The notes: generated by a model not told the origin, from the letters alone. Positions 45,549 through 57,652 are shown, counted from the first letter of the stretch. The stretch is DNA of 64,000 nt from Diabrotica undecimpunctata (GCF_040954645.1 NC_092805.1:70851186-70915185); one strand, 5' to 3'. Translations and numbers: made by a program.

Positions 45549-45989
45549 CTATTCTTTGACTAACGCGTTGACGTCGTATCTCCATAGTATCTTCTGGTAA
45601 GCACGATCTTCCTTTGCTATTTTAATTTTTTTGAACATCTTTTTTAAATCCACTGAATATACTATTTTGTTGGATCTACATTTTAAAAGTATGTTCGTTA
45701 GGTCTTCTAGCAGTTTTGATCCTGCGTGTATAATGTCATTTAGATTCCCTACCGTTGAGCTTTTACTCGATGCGTCAAGTCTAACTCTTATTTTAGTCGT
45801 TGTACTTTTCTTCTTTTTTACCAGGTGATGCGGTAGGTAGTAATACCCTACATGGTTTTCGATTATCTCTATGTATCCTTGTTTTTCATAGTTTTCCATA
45901 AACTTTCTGTAATCCGATTCTAGTCTTCTATCTTTTATGTTTCTTCTAATTGCATCAACCTGGTAAATGAATGTTGTTTCGTGTCTCAT
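45549..45989 (-). pseudogene. pol: BEL/Pao reverse transcriptase, N-terminal half
   Basis: A 146-codon frame with YYYLPHHLVKKKKSTTTKIR then VRLDASSKSSTVGNLNDIIH and IVYSVDLKKMFKKIKIAKED. These are the highly typical fingers and first catalytic-Asp motifs of BEL/Pao RTs (VDLKKM here, usually ADIxKM). Confidence 0.9.
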
Positions 45990-46009
45990 AATTTTTCTAT
46001 ATTATCTCC

Positions 46010-46748
46010 AAATGGTATTTTTACTTCGTATCTTCCTTCTTTTTCTCTTTTGACTGTCTTTCAAAAGTATTCTTCACATTCTTACTCTTCTACTAGTTGC
46101 TTTCTTGCTATACTTTTTCCAGTTCCCATAATTTCTTTATTTGTTTGTCCTGACATTCCTAACACTATCCATCCTTATTTTGAGTTTTGGATAAGTAGCC
46201 TGTTACTTATTCGGTGCATGCCATCCATCAATATGTTATGTATTTCTTTACTCCTAATAATACTTCTAGCTTTCCTACCTTTTGGTATCGCGGGTCTGCT
46301 AACAAGACGTTTCCTTCATTGTATTCTTTTAATAGTACTTTGCGTTCTTAAGATTGTCGCCGCTTGTTCCGTAATGAATGAGCACTGCGAACCTTGGTGT
46401 ATTAGTGCTCTTATCAGATGAAAGCCTCCTTTGAAATCCTTTATGCACACGATTACCGTAGCAACTAAGGCTTCTACATCCTTGTGGCTTGCACAGTTTA
46501 CTAAGTATTGTCCTCGTTGCTGTATTTTGCCATTTTTGTTCCCATTATTTTCTTTAATATTCTGCCCTTACGATATTGGGATCTCTTCTATTGTCCGAAT
46601 AACCATTTTCTTCCCTGTTCCTGTCAGGCTGATATCTATTTTGCCTGTTGTTCGAATCTCTTCCATTGCCCGGACTTCCGAATTCTCCCTTGTTTCTCTC
46701 ATGGATATTCTCTTTTCTTCTTCCATTTAGGTTTCCTTTTATGTCCAA
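46010..46748 (-). pseudogene. BEL Gag tail and protease
   Basis: The Gag tail (46748-46554) is Arg/Asn/Gly-rich (NRQNRYQPDRNREENGYSDN). Downstream the protease reads ALIHQGSQCSFITEQAA (about 46415-46365). Family members have D-x-G at this site, so the catalytic Asp is now His. Further pieces decay toward the RT. Confidence 0.65.
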
Positions 46749-46800
46749 ATATCCAGGATCAAAATATATCAGTGTGTGGTCTCCACTACCTTGTCTAAAT

Positions 46801-47149
46801 CCGTGCTAGGAAAAATTTTGCGACTTTATTTTATGAGATAAGAAATTTTTGCACCATTGTTTTTTCTTAATAATTTTGTTTCTGTCTCTTGTACTGAGCT
46901 CCAGAAACTCACTTCATTGTGTTGCGCTGTGGTCTCCTTTGCAAATTATACAATGTGTTTTTGTTTTCCTTACTACAAAATTAAGCAATAATTATTTAAC
47001 TCTGTTCTGTGTCGAGCTGAAATAAAATAGAATAGCATTAAAAAATCAGCACCTAGTGACGTACGTTATTTTTACACACCGGTGTTAAGCTTGATTAAAT
47101 GTGAGCTGTAATAACTAAGTCATCAGAAGTACCTTCATGATAGGACACT
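46801..47149. other. No gene seen
   Basis: Possibly the leader or LTR zone of the BEL element; no supporting repeat was found. Confidence 0.3.
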
Positions 47150-47600
47150 TTAAGTATAGCAAGTTAATTGGTCGTCATTTGTGAAAATTAAGTCTAAAAT
47201 TGAATTGTATTGTCCTGAGTAAGTACTGTTTTTGAAGGTTAGTATATGCAATATATATTTTATTTTTTTCCCTATGCCCTTCTGATTCAAAACATCCCTT
47301 AAATACACGTCTCCTTTTGGTTTTCCATACAGTTTTTGTCTTTTACGGTCCAGAGCCTCGCAATCGCATAATACATGTTTTACTTCTAGTTCTTTGTCAC
47401 AGAGTCTGCAGTGAAGGGCTCGGACATCCTCCGTCGACTCGAGCCAACAAGGTCTCACCAAGGATAGTGGTATTTATCACTATATTCCTGAGCATAGATT
47501 TTATTCAGTTCAAACATATAGTTATGTCTCAGGGCCTTGGTTATTGGGTTATCGATGTTATCGAAGTGTTGTCTATTACCAGCCTCCCAGCATGACCTGT
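47150..47600 (-). pseudogene. LINE 3' end fragment (CCHC knuckle)
   Basis: The minus frame contains CRLCDKELEVKHVLCDCEAL and KIKYILHILTF, preceded by NPITKALRHNYMFELNKIY in another frame. The Cys-His knuckle matches the C-terminus of I/R1-type LINE ORF2 and resembles that of LINE 1 (about 6650). RT and RNase H are absent; the upstream side is replaced by the (AT)n tract. Confidence 0.75.
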
Positions 47601-47712
47601 TTATTTTTAATTTTGTTTTTCACTTTTTCTAAAAGTATGTGAAGTGCTGTCTCGGTTGAATTTACTGCTTCCTATATTACATGTAAACGAGTTATTAGTA
47701 AAAAGTAGGTAG

Positions 47713-47911
<199 letters not shown>

Positions 47912-48594
47912 TTGAAACATCGATTGTTTTATTAACGATGAAAAAAGTATTAAGTACTACCAAGTATAGAAAACTAGTCAATGTTTATAATAGTGTCATA
48001 GAAGAATTAAGCAAATTTTATATTAGAAGATTAATATTGTATATATTATTTTAAATGGGATTAAACACAACTAATTTTACTGAAAATTGCATTTTATATT
48101 TGTTTTTGGATTTTTATTTCCAATTATAAATTATACCGTAATAATTTTTATTTATTTAATTTTGTATTTAATTAAAAATATATTTTTTTTGTTGTTGGCA
48201 TAGACTAGGTGTCAATCAGCCAGTAACAGTATGACTAATACCTTAAACATATAAATTTTATGACCGTAAAGTTCATAAAATATCAATAACGAAAAGCTGA
48301 ATAATATGCTTTAAGAACTAAAATTAAAATAATATACAAGTTAAATATAGCATCTTTTCAACATCATCGGTGTGTTTAAAAAACGGTACACATAAGTAAT
48401 ATAATTCAAAACACTTTCTTTTGTATTATCTCCTTTTTATCTATATTTACATACAAATAAGATGATGAGGTTCGCAGAGTTCCACAGCAAACTCTTGAGC
48501 AGCTATCTGCTCAATCCGACAGCTGCTTTGCTATGGACTGTCTAAGTTGCTCACCTCAATTTTGCATATACATATATTTTTTTGATAGTAGATA
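47912..48594. other. No gene seen
   Basis: AT-rich. A GC-richer segment of about 100 bases at 48455-48560 may belong to the 3' end of the next LINE. No frame. Confidence 0.4.
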
Positions 48595-51500
48595 CTACAA
48601 GACTATTTTGGTACTTGACAGAAATTTTACTAATGCATTATAAATTCTCTCATTTCCATTAGCTAAGAGACTAAGGATATTAAACGGGGCCTGTACATTA
48701 AGATCATGTAATTGTTGAATAAATTGATCTGTTTCATCCTTATATTTTTGGCATTCGAAAAAAATATGATCTAAATCACCTTTTTTGCCACAATTTTGAC
48801 AAAGATCATTTTTGAGAACATGAATTTTATGTAGATGTGTGGGATAACAGGTATGGCCAAATCTAAGACGTGTTACAGTTGTGATATATTTTCTTGAATA
48901 ATTATATGGCTGGAACCACGTTTTATTCGGTATTTGATTTTGTATACTGCAGTATCTAGAAGGGTTGGTATAAGTATATTGTGACCAACATTCGTTCCAA
49001 ATATTGAGATATTTCATTCTAATATAAACTACTGCATCACAAAAACTTACAGGTAGTTTATTGGTCAAACCATTTTTTACACTTTTTTTGCCAGCATATC
49101 CACATACTCGTTATGTTCGAGACCGACATGTGCCTTAACTCATACAAAATTAATGTTTCTTTAACCTTTTGCAGTTCTAAAATCTTTTTTTTAATTGCAT
49201 ATATGATATAATTGGAGAAGTAACTTGGGTATTTAGTTTAAACCAAGGAACTTAAAACAGACAGGGAGTCTGATATAATTATTGCAGAATCAATTGTAGA
49301 CTGTGATAAAAATGTCAACGCTTCGTAGATTGCAATAGCTTCAGCACTAAATATAGAAAATGTGTTATCCAATTTGTAGGAATAATTAATATTTTTGGAG
49401 GGAATATAAAAAGCACATCCCACACCATCCTTGGACTTCGAAGCATCGGTGTATATTGCCACAGAATCCTCGAAGCTTGCATGTATTGAGTATAATAAGT
49501 TAATGTTAATGTGAAAATTATAGCTATATAAAGGTTTTACAATCTTTATATTTAGAAACAATGAATTGTAGTCATAAAGATCTAATAAAATTGACCTGGG
49601 ATTATATAACTCACTAAGGATATCTTGATTAGATTGAAGTGCTATACACAGTAGTGGAGAAGTTTTCTTCGACCAATATTTATTTGTCATGTTTATTTAA
49701 TACTACTATATTTGAATATAGATTACTGTTGGTTCTGGATATTTTAAGAAGAAATTTGTCTGCAATGAACTGCCTTCTGTGATTTAAATAAGGCTCAATA
49801 GCTTCTACATGAAGAGGTTCGACTGGAGTTGTTTTCATGGCACCAAGACATACACGTAGGACTGAGTTCTGCAATATATCTATTTTGTATAAAATCTGTG
49901 AATTAGCAGAGCCGTACAAGATACATCCATAATCCAATATGGACCTAATATAGGCACGATACGGCGGTTTCAACGCCAGCTCCCCACCAAGTCTTAGTAA
50001 CTATTTTTTTTAAATTTAAACCCTTTATACATCGGTCTAACATGTAATTAATATGCATTTTCGATGTCAATTTCCTATCAAGTACCATGCCATTTGACGG
50101 AGTCTTTAATGGAAAAATTTTAAGAACCTAGGACAATGTGACTTAATTTAGGTATGTTGTGTCTACTAAAAACACAAACTTCAGACTTGGAGTGGGAAAT
50201 CTGAAAACTATTTAATGTTAAACATTCATGAACAACACCAAAGATGTCTTTGAGAGAAGCCATAGTGGTATTAAATTTCTTATTTTCAGTATATATGCAA
50301 AAGTCATCTGCATACTGTACTATCTTAAACGTAATGTGATTAAAACTTAATTTATGTAAATCAGCAGTATACAAATTAAAGAGAAAAGGGCTTAAAACTG
50401 AGCCTTGTGGAAATCCGTTGTTGTTATTTCTTGGACCTACAATTGTATTATCAAAATTTCTTAAAAATATTTTTCTATTAGTATAGAATTTAATAATCAT
50501 GTTGACTACCTGATTTGGAATATGAAATAATTTCAAAATCTTATCTCTTAAAATGGGGACGCATAACTTATCATACGGACTTTCTATGTCTATAAAAAGC
50601 GCAGAAAGGTAATTGTTTCTGCCAAAATTATTGTTTATGTCTACCACAAGAGTACTAAGAGCATCTAGAGAACCAACCCCTTTTTTAAAAGAGAATTGAT
50701 TTTGACAAGCTAAATTATTATAAGTTATCCACCACTATAGTCTTACTTTGATAATAATTCTTTCCAAAATCTTTAAAATACACGACATCAAAGGGATTGG
50801 CCTATATGATTGTACCAAGTTGGGATCTTTATTTGGTTTAAGGATTGGTATGACAATAACAGTTCTTAATATATCAATTTCTGCATTTTTAAAAAAAATA
50901 TCATTAAAAATATCAAGTAATACGTTTTATGCTATATTTGGAAGTTTTTTAAGCATAGGATACTTAATATCATCGTAGCCCGGAGCGGTGTTAGACCTAT
51001 TAGTTAGCGCAAAGTCAAGTTCTTCCCGTGTAAATAGATTTAGAAGAAAGTGAAGTTGTAGCATTATTTTAAATTTCTATAGCAGTATTAACTGATAGAG
51101 GTGCTATTTTGTCAAAAAATTCTTCAATCAATTCATCATTAAAATGATTAATACTTGGAGTATACTTCCTTTACATTTTCCTTGGTTCATTCCAAACATT
51201 TTTAATATGCATATTTTTATTTAAGGATGAACACCAATTTTTCCAACTTTCTTTGGCTTTTAGTTTTAGAACTTTTTTTGTTTTAGCCATTACTTCCTGA
51301 CATCGTACATAATTAGCAAAACTATAGTTAGGTTTATATGTTTTTAAAGCATCTTTCCTGCCAGAAACAACTTGTTCACATTCGAAGTCCCACTACAGAG
51401 GAGGTGGTCGTTTAATAATTTTAAAGGGTTTATATGTCGGAATGGATTGAGAAGATGCATTATTAATACTTTCCATTAGGAAGTCATATTTTTTCTCTGG

Positions 51501-52141
51501 GGTAGACAAGCTGTCAGAATAGTTAAGAAAATGTTGTTCAATCAGATAAGAATATTGGGTCCAATTAGCTTTATTAACATTTCATTTGGACTTTAGAAGA
51601 ATGTATTCATTACGAAAATTAACAGAAAAAAAGATTCATTTGAACTACATAATGATTCGATCCCAATGTGTCATCTAAGACGTCCCAAGTAATTTCTTTT
51701 GCTAAATCAGGAGCGCACAACGTAATATCAACACTAGATTGTGTCACATCCGGGCGGGTCAGAGAGGTTGCTTTGCCATTATTAAGAACAACTAAATCAA
51801 GTGTATCAATGGCATTAATAAGTTGGTGCCCAATGCCATCATTTTTAAGTGAACCCCACAAGCTGTTATGCGCATTCATATCACCACCTATAATGCAAGA
51901 AAAATTCAATTGTTCCAATATTTTACACCAATCTGTGGAAGTCGATCGAATATCTGGAGGTCTATAAATGGAAGCAAAATTAATGTCAGACTTATTATAT
52001 TTTAAAGTGATTCCACAAACAAGAATATCATCATTAAAATTTTGTGTAATACAAATTTCTTCAAAGCGATGAATTAATTGTATAAGTATAGCCACTCCCG
52101 CGTAACCATCATATCGGTCGCGACGAACAATCTTATAACCC
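48595..52141 (-). pseudogene. LINE 3 ORF2 main part: endonuclease, RT, RNase H, CCHC
   Basis: The endonuclease has CIIGGDMNAHNSLWGS (about 51890) and GSNHYVV, where SDH is usual. The RT has SYRPISL, NQFSFKKG (50720-50690), FIDIESPYDKL, GFPQGSVLSPFLFN and the catalytic VQYADDFCIY (about 50310). RNase H has IYTDASKSKDG, FSAEAIAIYEAL, IIISDSLSVL and, after a stop, VKAHVGLEHNEYVDMLAKK (about 49140-49085). The C-terminal knuckle is CQNCGKKGDLDHIFFEC. Stops and frameshifts lie near 51600, 50650, 50110, 49675, 49235 and 49075. Confidence 0.87.
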
Positions 52142-52479
52142 TAAGCCCCCTTTCAGACGAGTATACTGTATCCGCACTGTATCCGAGATACGCGTATCCG
52201 AGACGCAGATATTACATAGACTCAAATGGAGCTTTTCAGACGGGACGCGCGAGGGATACAGTATGCGAGATACCGAATTCAGTATATCAGTATCTCGGAC
52301 TTTCCTGTCGCCGACGACTGAATGCGTATGCCAGCCAGATACAGAAGAACCATTACGTTAAATGAACGCTTTCAGACACGAATACTTTTGCACCACATTC
52401 CATAGACGCGCGATTTTCTGTCGAATAATTGTGAATAAGCAACGAAAGAAAGAAGGTGTTTTCTGAATATAGTTAAATA

Positions 52480-52663
52480 ATGGAGCGTGCTGTATTTGAT
52501 AATGACAAATTTATTTGTTTGGTATAATCAAATCCCTATCTATGGGATACAGCATCGCCAGATTACTGCAATAGAAATAAAAAGCAGCCGTGCTGGGTCG
52601 AAATTTCTAAGCAAATGTGCGACAATTTTGAGGCCATGACTGCAGTACAGCAAAATGAATATG
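52480..52663 (+). pseudogene. MADF-domain protein, first exon (Harbinger accessory)
   Basis: ATG at 52480. It reads ERAVFDNDKFICLV, an in-frame TAA (52528), then SNPYLWDTASPDYCNRNKKQ and CWVEISKQMC. This matches the MADF helices with their conserved Trp residues. A clean splice donor (ATG|GTAAGA) ends it at 52663. It probably served as the DNA-binding partner of the transposase. No second exon is seen. Confidence 0.65.
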
Positions 52664-52901
52664 GTAAGAAATAAACATGTTTTTATTATAAATACATAGT
52701 AGAATAGTTTAATATTTTGTTTCATACGTATACAGTTTAGTTTTAAAAGTTTGCTAATTGGAATTTTGATTATTTAACGAATATCAAACTACATTATTGT
52801 GAAAGGAATACAGTCATTTTTTATTTAGGGCGAGGTAAACAATTTACAAATTGGAGATAAGTACACATATTTATTTTAAATTTTAGTCATAGACTTTAAC
52901 T

Positions 52902-53192
52902 TTAAAAAGTCATAGAAAGCTGTTCTTTTGAAGAAATAATTCTACGCATAGTTGTGTCTTTTTTACTCAATTGAATTTCCAAAATTTTATGAAGTTCTTC
53001 AAACGACTTCACAGACATTCGAAAATAATTAAACAACTTCGATGGATCTTGCAATAAATCTTGATACAGCAAACTATACGTTTCCTTGGTTTCTCTTAAT
53101 TCTACAATAGGATGAACCCACAAATTACGTCGTCTTTTCAGTTTCTTTTTATTTAATATGTACCACAGCATAACACACTCTTCTACATCCAT
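52902..53192 (-). pseudogene. Harbinger transposase N-terminus (HARBI1-like)
   Basis: The Met at 53192 reads MDVEECVMLWYILNKKKLKR, then RRNLWVHPIVELRE, LFNYFRMSVKSFEELHKIL and DTTMRRIISSKEQLSMTF. These are the characteristic lead-in motifs of HARBI1-type proteins. The DDE_Tnp_4 catalytic domain is missing. The frame reads upstream through the TIR into LINE sequence by chance. Confidence 0.8.
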
Positions 53193-53335
53193 AATCCAAA
53201 AATATAACCGCACTGCACTGCTACTATTTTCATACTGACGAGCATGCCCGTGAATCCGATACAGCCGCCATCGAAAATTCTGTATCTCGCATACAGTATC
53301 TCGCATACAGTATCCTCGTCTGAAAACCCTCTTAA

Positions 53336-53453
53336 AATTATATTGTTTATCGGGTTTAAACCATGTCTCACAATCCACATCAATATCATTTTTATTTAAA
53401 AAATGTGTTAAACTGTTTTTATTGGCGACAGCAGATCTACAATTCCATTGCAT
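53336..53453 (-). pseudogene. LINE 3 ORF2 endonuclease start
   Basis: MQWNCRSAVANKNSLTHFLN and CETWFKPDKQYNFK form the N-terminus of an exonuclease-endonuclease-phosphatase domain. It continues across the Harbinger insertion as GYKIVRRDRYDGYAGVAIL (52140-52090). Confidence 0.82.
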
Positions 53454-53499
53454 GATTTTAAATTTATTTAAGACAGAGTAAATTATGTAACCTTTTTTG

Positions 53500-54660
53500 T
53501 ACCCTCCAATACAGAAGTAATTTCATGATTTATTATTTCATTATCTAAAGATTTTAAATCGTCCACTGTACGTATATTTTTAAAAAACTAATTACAAAGT
53601 TAGTCATAGGTCGAGCAATATCTTCGTTCTTCCTTTCACCACTGTGAGAAGCGGAACGGGGTGGATTAGCGGGCAGAGGTTGAGATGGTCAAAATCTGAA
53701 ATTAAACATGAGAGGTGGCTGAATAGAGTTAGAAGATACAGCAGGAGAAGAATTGGCTTTCCTCTTTTTGTTAGGAACTCAGTAATTGTTGGAGTTTTGG
53801 CGAAAAGTTGGATTAAAATTAATACTCGCAGCTGCATTAGAAGTAGATTGAGCAGATGTTAGGGACATTTTATTTTGTGTAATGTTAGAAAATTTTTTAT
53901 CGTAGTTAGATAAAATTGAAAACTTATTTTGGCCTAGAGCATCTGAATACGAGTTTTCATTAATTTCCTTGACCTCTATAAAAGAAATTTTATTTTTAAT
54001 CATATTTTTAATTTTTTGTTGTTTTTGGTAAGAAGGACAACTTTTTGAAACCGAAACATGTTCAGTACTCTTACAATGAATACAACTAATTTTTCGCAAG
54101 CTGATTATATCTTTATTCTCTCCACATCGAATACATAAATTTTGAGAACTTATACACTGTTTTGAAATGTGACCGTATCTCAAAGACCTATAACTCTAAG
54201 TAACCCTACCTACAAATTGTTCGACTGGACAAAAAACTCGATTTATAATAACATACTGAGGGAGTATATTACCTTCAAAAGCTACGTAGTTTGTTTTGCA
54301 ACATAGTCAATTGTACCATTTTTTTAACTTTTCTATGCATTCGTTTAATATTTAAGATACGTGAAGGTGATTCTATATTTTCCTGTAAATATACAGTATC
54401 AAATTGAGTATCAATATCCCGAATTAAACCCTTGCTTTCTAATAAGTGACCCGGAATAAAGGCTTTTAAATTTTCTTCCTTTAGTTTACTATTATTTATA
54501 AGACTATGTGCATCATGTATAAAAGCTACTACTACCTTAATTCTGTTCCTACCAATTCCTCTTACTTGAAGGATATTAGAAATTCCTAGTTTTTTGTACA
54601 AAATATGACCTATTGTAATTGGATGTAAGCGAACAAGATCATTATTATCTATCCTTTATA
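53500..54660 (-). pseudogene. LINE 3 ORF1 (Gag-like) with zinc knuckles
   Basis: An RNA-recognition-like segment lies at 54601-54275 (IKVVVAFIHDAHSLINNSKL, FIPGHLLESKGLIRDID). Knuckles follow at 54183 to about 54030 (YGHISKQC, CIRCGENKDI, CIHCKSTEHVSVSKSC). A Ser/Asn-rich tail runs to about 53780, with further pieces to 53500. It is broken by frameshifts at about 54200-54275 and 53780. Confidence 0.72.
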
Positions 54661-54830
54661 TATACACAAAAATATTTTCAAGATTATACTTATCTGAATT
54701 TATGTTAAATCCTCTATTTTTTAACAGTACCACGTTTTCTTCAGGCTCCATTACTTCAGATGATCTAACAATATTGTTAAAGGCACTTAAAAGTGTCCTC
54801 GAGACAATGCTCGTCCCCATAGGGGAAAGT

Positions 54831-55877
54831 AACAAAGTTTTAAGTACTATGAGAGTATGTTTTTATTAAACACTACAATTTAAAAAAACTAGCCGAATAA
54901 AATTAATTTTAAATTACGCGGTATTGCTTTAAATCCAATGAAATAAACTTTAAAATGAGGAGAGTATTTAAAAATGCGTATCCACACTTTGACAGTTATT
55001 TGACAATTGTGATCAAAAATAAATACAAAATGAATTTTCAGTAGTAATATCCCTAGGACATTGATAACAGACGAGATAATTTCATGACAATCGAAAGCTG
55101 TTACCAAGCAACGAGCTTGAGAAATTTGTCATGAAATTATGAGGCATTCATCAATGTCCGACAGATATTCGGCGGATAATTTTTCGAAAAAAAAAATCAT
55201 ATTCCCCAAATATATTTGTGACTGTAGGTTGTATTTCTGGGAATTTTTTCTTTGATTAGCGCATTTGTACTTTGAACATTATCATTGCCGAAACGTGACA
55301 TTTTGAAATTTATTTGGATGAAGTTGTCAAACTCGATCGTGTTGTCATAGGGATTGAAAATTGCACTGAATGCAATTATCAGTCTAATGTTGACATGATT
55401 TCGTGCAATTGTTCCACATGACACAAAATGACGAAATTTGAATGGTTGTTAGAACAGTCGAAAAATTATCATTATAATTATCTAATTGTGATTTAATCCC
55501 ATGTAAAATAAAATCTATAATAAAAATGTTACAAAAAACAGAACATTTCAGAACATTTTTAAGAATGATAGCATTATGATATTAAATTTATGTATTAAAT
55601 TTAGATTCCTATACATAAGAAACGAATCCGTAAATTTATCTATAAATTAATTATGAACAAAATTTCATTATTTTTAGAGATTCATTCATATATTTGATCG
55701 AAAGGTCATGGTCTTCATTATTTTTATGCGTTTTCCTAACTAGGAAATATTCTTGACATGTGAGAACTTCCGGAGCTAAATTAATGTTCTTCTTGAATAT
55801 TATGTTTATATGATACCTACTAAGCGTATATGGGATATTATTGATTTTGGTGAAAATTACATTTTATAATTATTGTT
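54831..55877. other. No gene seen; one long imperfect hairpin
   Basis: No recognised frame. The hairpin at 55056-55159 is annotated separately. Confidence 0.4.
55056..55159. repeat. 104-base imperfect hairpin
   Basis: 33-base arms (ggacattgat ... ataatttcatgaca and its inverse at 55127-55159) with a few mismatches enclose a 38-base loop, part of which (aaagctgttac/gagctt) can pair again. Perhaps a small fold-back or MITE. Confidence 0.65.
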
Positions 55878-55920
55878 GTTTGACGTTTCGATTTCCACTC
55901 CGGAAATCGTTTTCAAATAC
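55878..55920 (-). ncRNA. Decayed hammerhead-like motif
   Basis: The minus strand reads TTGAAAA in the core position (C3 to U, G8 to A), one extra base, stem II GATTTCC/GGAAATC, GAAA, ACGT, C. Same layout as insertions A and B with a dead core. Confidence 0.4.
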
Positions 55921-56118
55921 GATTATTTTAAAAATTAGTGAGTTGTTATTATAACCAAAAAGTTTTTAAATGGTTATTGGTTATGTTTTCTCACACTGAC
56001 GGCACAGAATAAGAAACAATCAGAATGCCCACTCTCCATAGAAAATTAAGTACGCGCATCTCGTTCGCGCAGACGTTCCGCCATGTTTTAGTCGGAACCA
56101 CGGAACGAGTGCTGTTCA

Positions 56119-56533
56119 CATCGAGCAAAAAGACAAAAGAGGGAATCTAATCGTTATGAAAAGGCGACCAAAAAAATGGCCTCTGATGGCGGACATATCC
56201 GGAAATGCGAATGCGCCAAATTTAAATTTTCCGACACTTATTAACAGTAGCTATAAAATACTTTTCAGAATGTGTCTTAGACGAGAAAATTTTATTTAAA
56301 TATTAACGATAACAGTCTAAAATGTGAAACAATTGTTAAAAAACTTCAATATAAATAAGATTTCATGTGACAGTTGGGACAAATAATAACATAACCCAAC
56401 TAAATTTGATTTCTTAAACAAGGAAAGACTCTCTTTCCTTGTTTAATTTGGCCTCTCAAGATGGCACTTACTGTCTAACAATATTTTTGCCTCCACTACC
56501 TTTACATTCGTTCTTTTGTCTTTTTGCTCGATG
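56119..56533. mobile_element. P-like MITE nested in the THAP transposon's TIR
   Basis: 415 bases with perfect 22-base inverted ends beginning CATCGAGCAAAAAGAC. It is flanked by the 8-base duplication gctgttca (56111-56118 and 56534-56541). The tip CATCGAG and duplication length match the element at 37919. No coding sequence. Confidence 0.85.
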
Positions 56534-57049
56534 GCTGTTCAGTAAATAAATAAAAATTATTCTGGCATCCAAACGAATCTGCTTTACATGTATTTCTCCC
56601 ATAAGAAGTTGAAAATGTTGATTTTTAAATATTTTAGAGAATAAATAAGGACTTTCGCTTGTGAATATCCATTCTGTGCGATTCGTTTTATTTGTTGTTC
56701 GTGAATTTGTGAGGTAAGAGTATCAAAGTATGTATTAAGATATTTACTGTTAAAGTTTAAATTTTGAGGTTCTATAGTGTTAGATTAAAACTTTAATTAT
56801 TTTTTCCTTATTTCAAGGTATTTTGTTGTTGTTTTTATATCACGATATTTCAATATTAACCAGTAAATCGTTTAATTGGTAAAAGTAGTTATTAGTTTGA
56901 TTTAATATTGCTTATATTTTAGATATTCTGTGATTGTCTTTTCAGATTATACTATGTATCTGACATGATTTTTAAAGATAATTTAAAATTTAATTGTTCC
57001 CTTTGTATGTTAGGCTAAAATTAATAACTTTATTTTGGTCTGTTTTCAG

Positions 57050-57425
57050 GAGGCAAGATAGAGAACCACCTAGGTACTTGTTAGTTTTTAGTTGTCATTT
57101 TGTGGACCAAGATAGGAAAAATGGACCTACAATTTTTGAGCATAACAAAGAGAAAGTTTCTGTTCTCCACTCCAGAAAAATGGTAAACTTAAAATCGGAT
57201 TTAAATGAATATCTTAATCTAATAGGAATACTTTTTTGGCAAAAGACAGGCTCAGCAAATAAATTCCTCCTTAGACGAAGGGGCAACTTCATTCATCTTC
57301 AGTTGATATTGTGGATGAAGCAGCTGGACCATCAACAAATAGTCCTGAACCAGGTCCATCCACATCAATGCACACACAAAGTGGCTGTATCTCTACCAGA
57401 AAGAAGTAATGCATCTGTTATATAA
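57050..57425 (+). pseudogene. THAP-domain second exon and linker
   Basis: A splice acceptor (tgttttcag) ends at 57049. The exon encodes FSCHFVDQDRKNGPTIFEHN, the second half of a THAP domain (Cys-x2-His and the conserved P-T-I-F end). A frame change near 57275 leads to an acidic Ser/Pro linker (AGPSTNSPEPGPSTS) and a stop at about 57411. It would have bound the TIRs. The first exon was not located. Confidence 0.65.
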
Positions 57426-57652
57426 ATATCAATATTAATAATATCTGTACACCATATACAAGTTGTTTGCGCAGTTGATCCTCATCTTCATATTAAAAAA
57501 TTCTTAATGTGTTAAAGTAATTATATTAGTGTTTGTATTATATACTTTTTCTAATTTGACCCACATAGTTTTCGCTCAGAGTCTGTTATTCTATATTTAG
57601 CATTTTTTTATAAGTGACGTTTGTACTTTCATCGAATAAATAAATAAAAAAT

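Larger units (their letters stand above)
41100..46800 (-). mobile_element. BEL/Pao LTR retrotransposon with env-like region, degenerate
   Basis: The minus-strand order is Gag tail (46748-46420), protease (about 46410), RT (45989 to about 45400), RNase H/linker and integrase N-terminus (to about 44290), a Tc1 insertion (44277-42860), integrase C-terminus (42245-42860) and an env-like region (42240-41100). No LTRs were identified. Confidence 0.75.
52145..53332. mobile_element. Harbinger-like element (internally deleted) inside LINE 3
   Basis: It has inverted ends CCTTTCAGACGA.../TTTTCAGACGA... rich in 'actgtatc/gcgagata' words and a TAA duplication (52142-52144 and 53333-53335). Removing it rejoins the LINE endonuclease. 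It contains two gene pieces pointing toward each other: a MADF-type exon (plus) and a HARBI1-like transposase start (minus). Two converging proteins are normal for PIF/Harbinger elements. Confidence 0.78.
48595..54830 (-). mobile_element. LINE 3: near full-length RNase H LINE split by a Harbinger-like element
   Basis: The minus-strand order is ORF1 (about 54650-53500), ORF2 endonuclease (53450-53336, then 52140-51619 after the insertion), RT (about 51000-49680), RNase H (49690 to about 49080) and the C-terminal knuckle domain (49068-48595). All parts are in order; both ORFs contain stops. Confidence 0.85.

Noticed and set aside
42226..46798. Many Phe/Leu/Ser-rich plus-strand frames
   Set aside because: Shadows of the minus-strand BEL coding sequence.
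57095..57292. Minus-strand 65-codon frame
   Set aside because: Opposite the THAP exon, which has a splice acceptor and domain motif.
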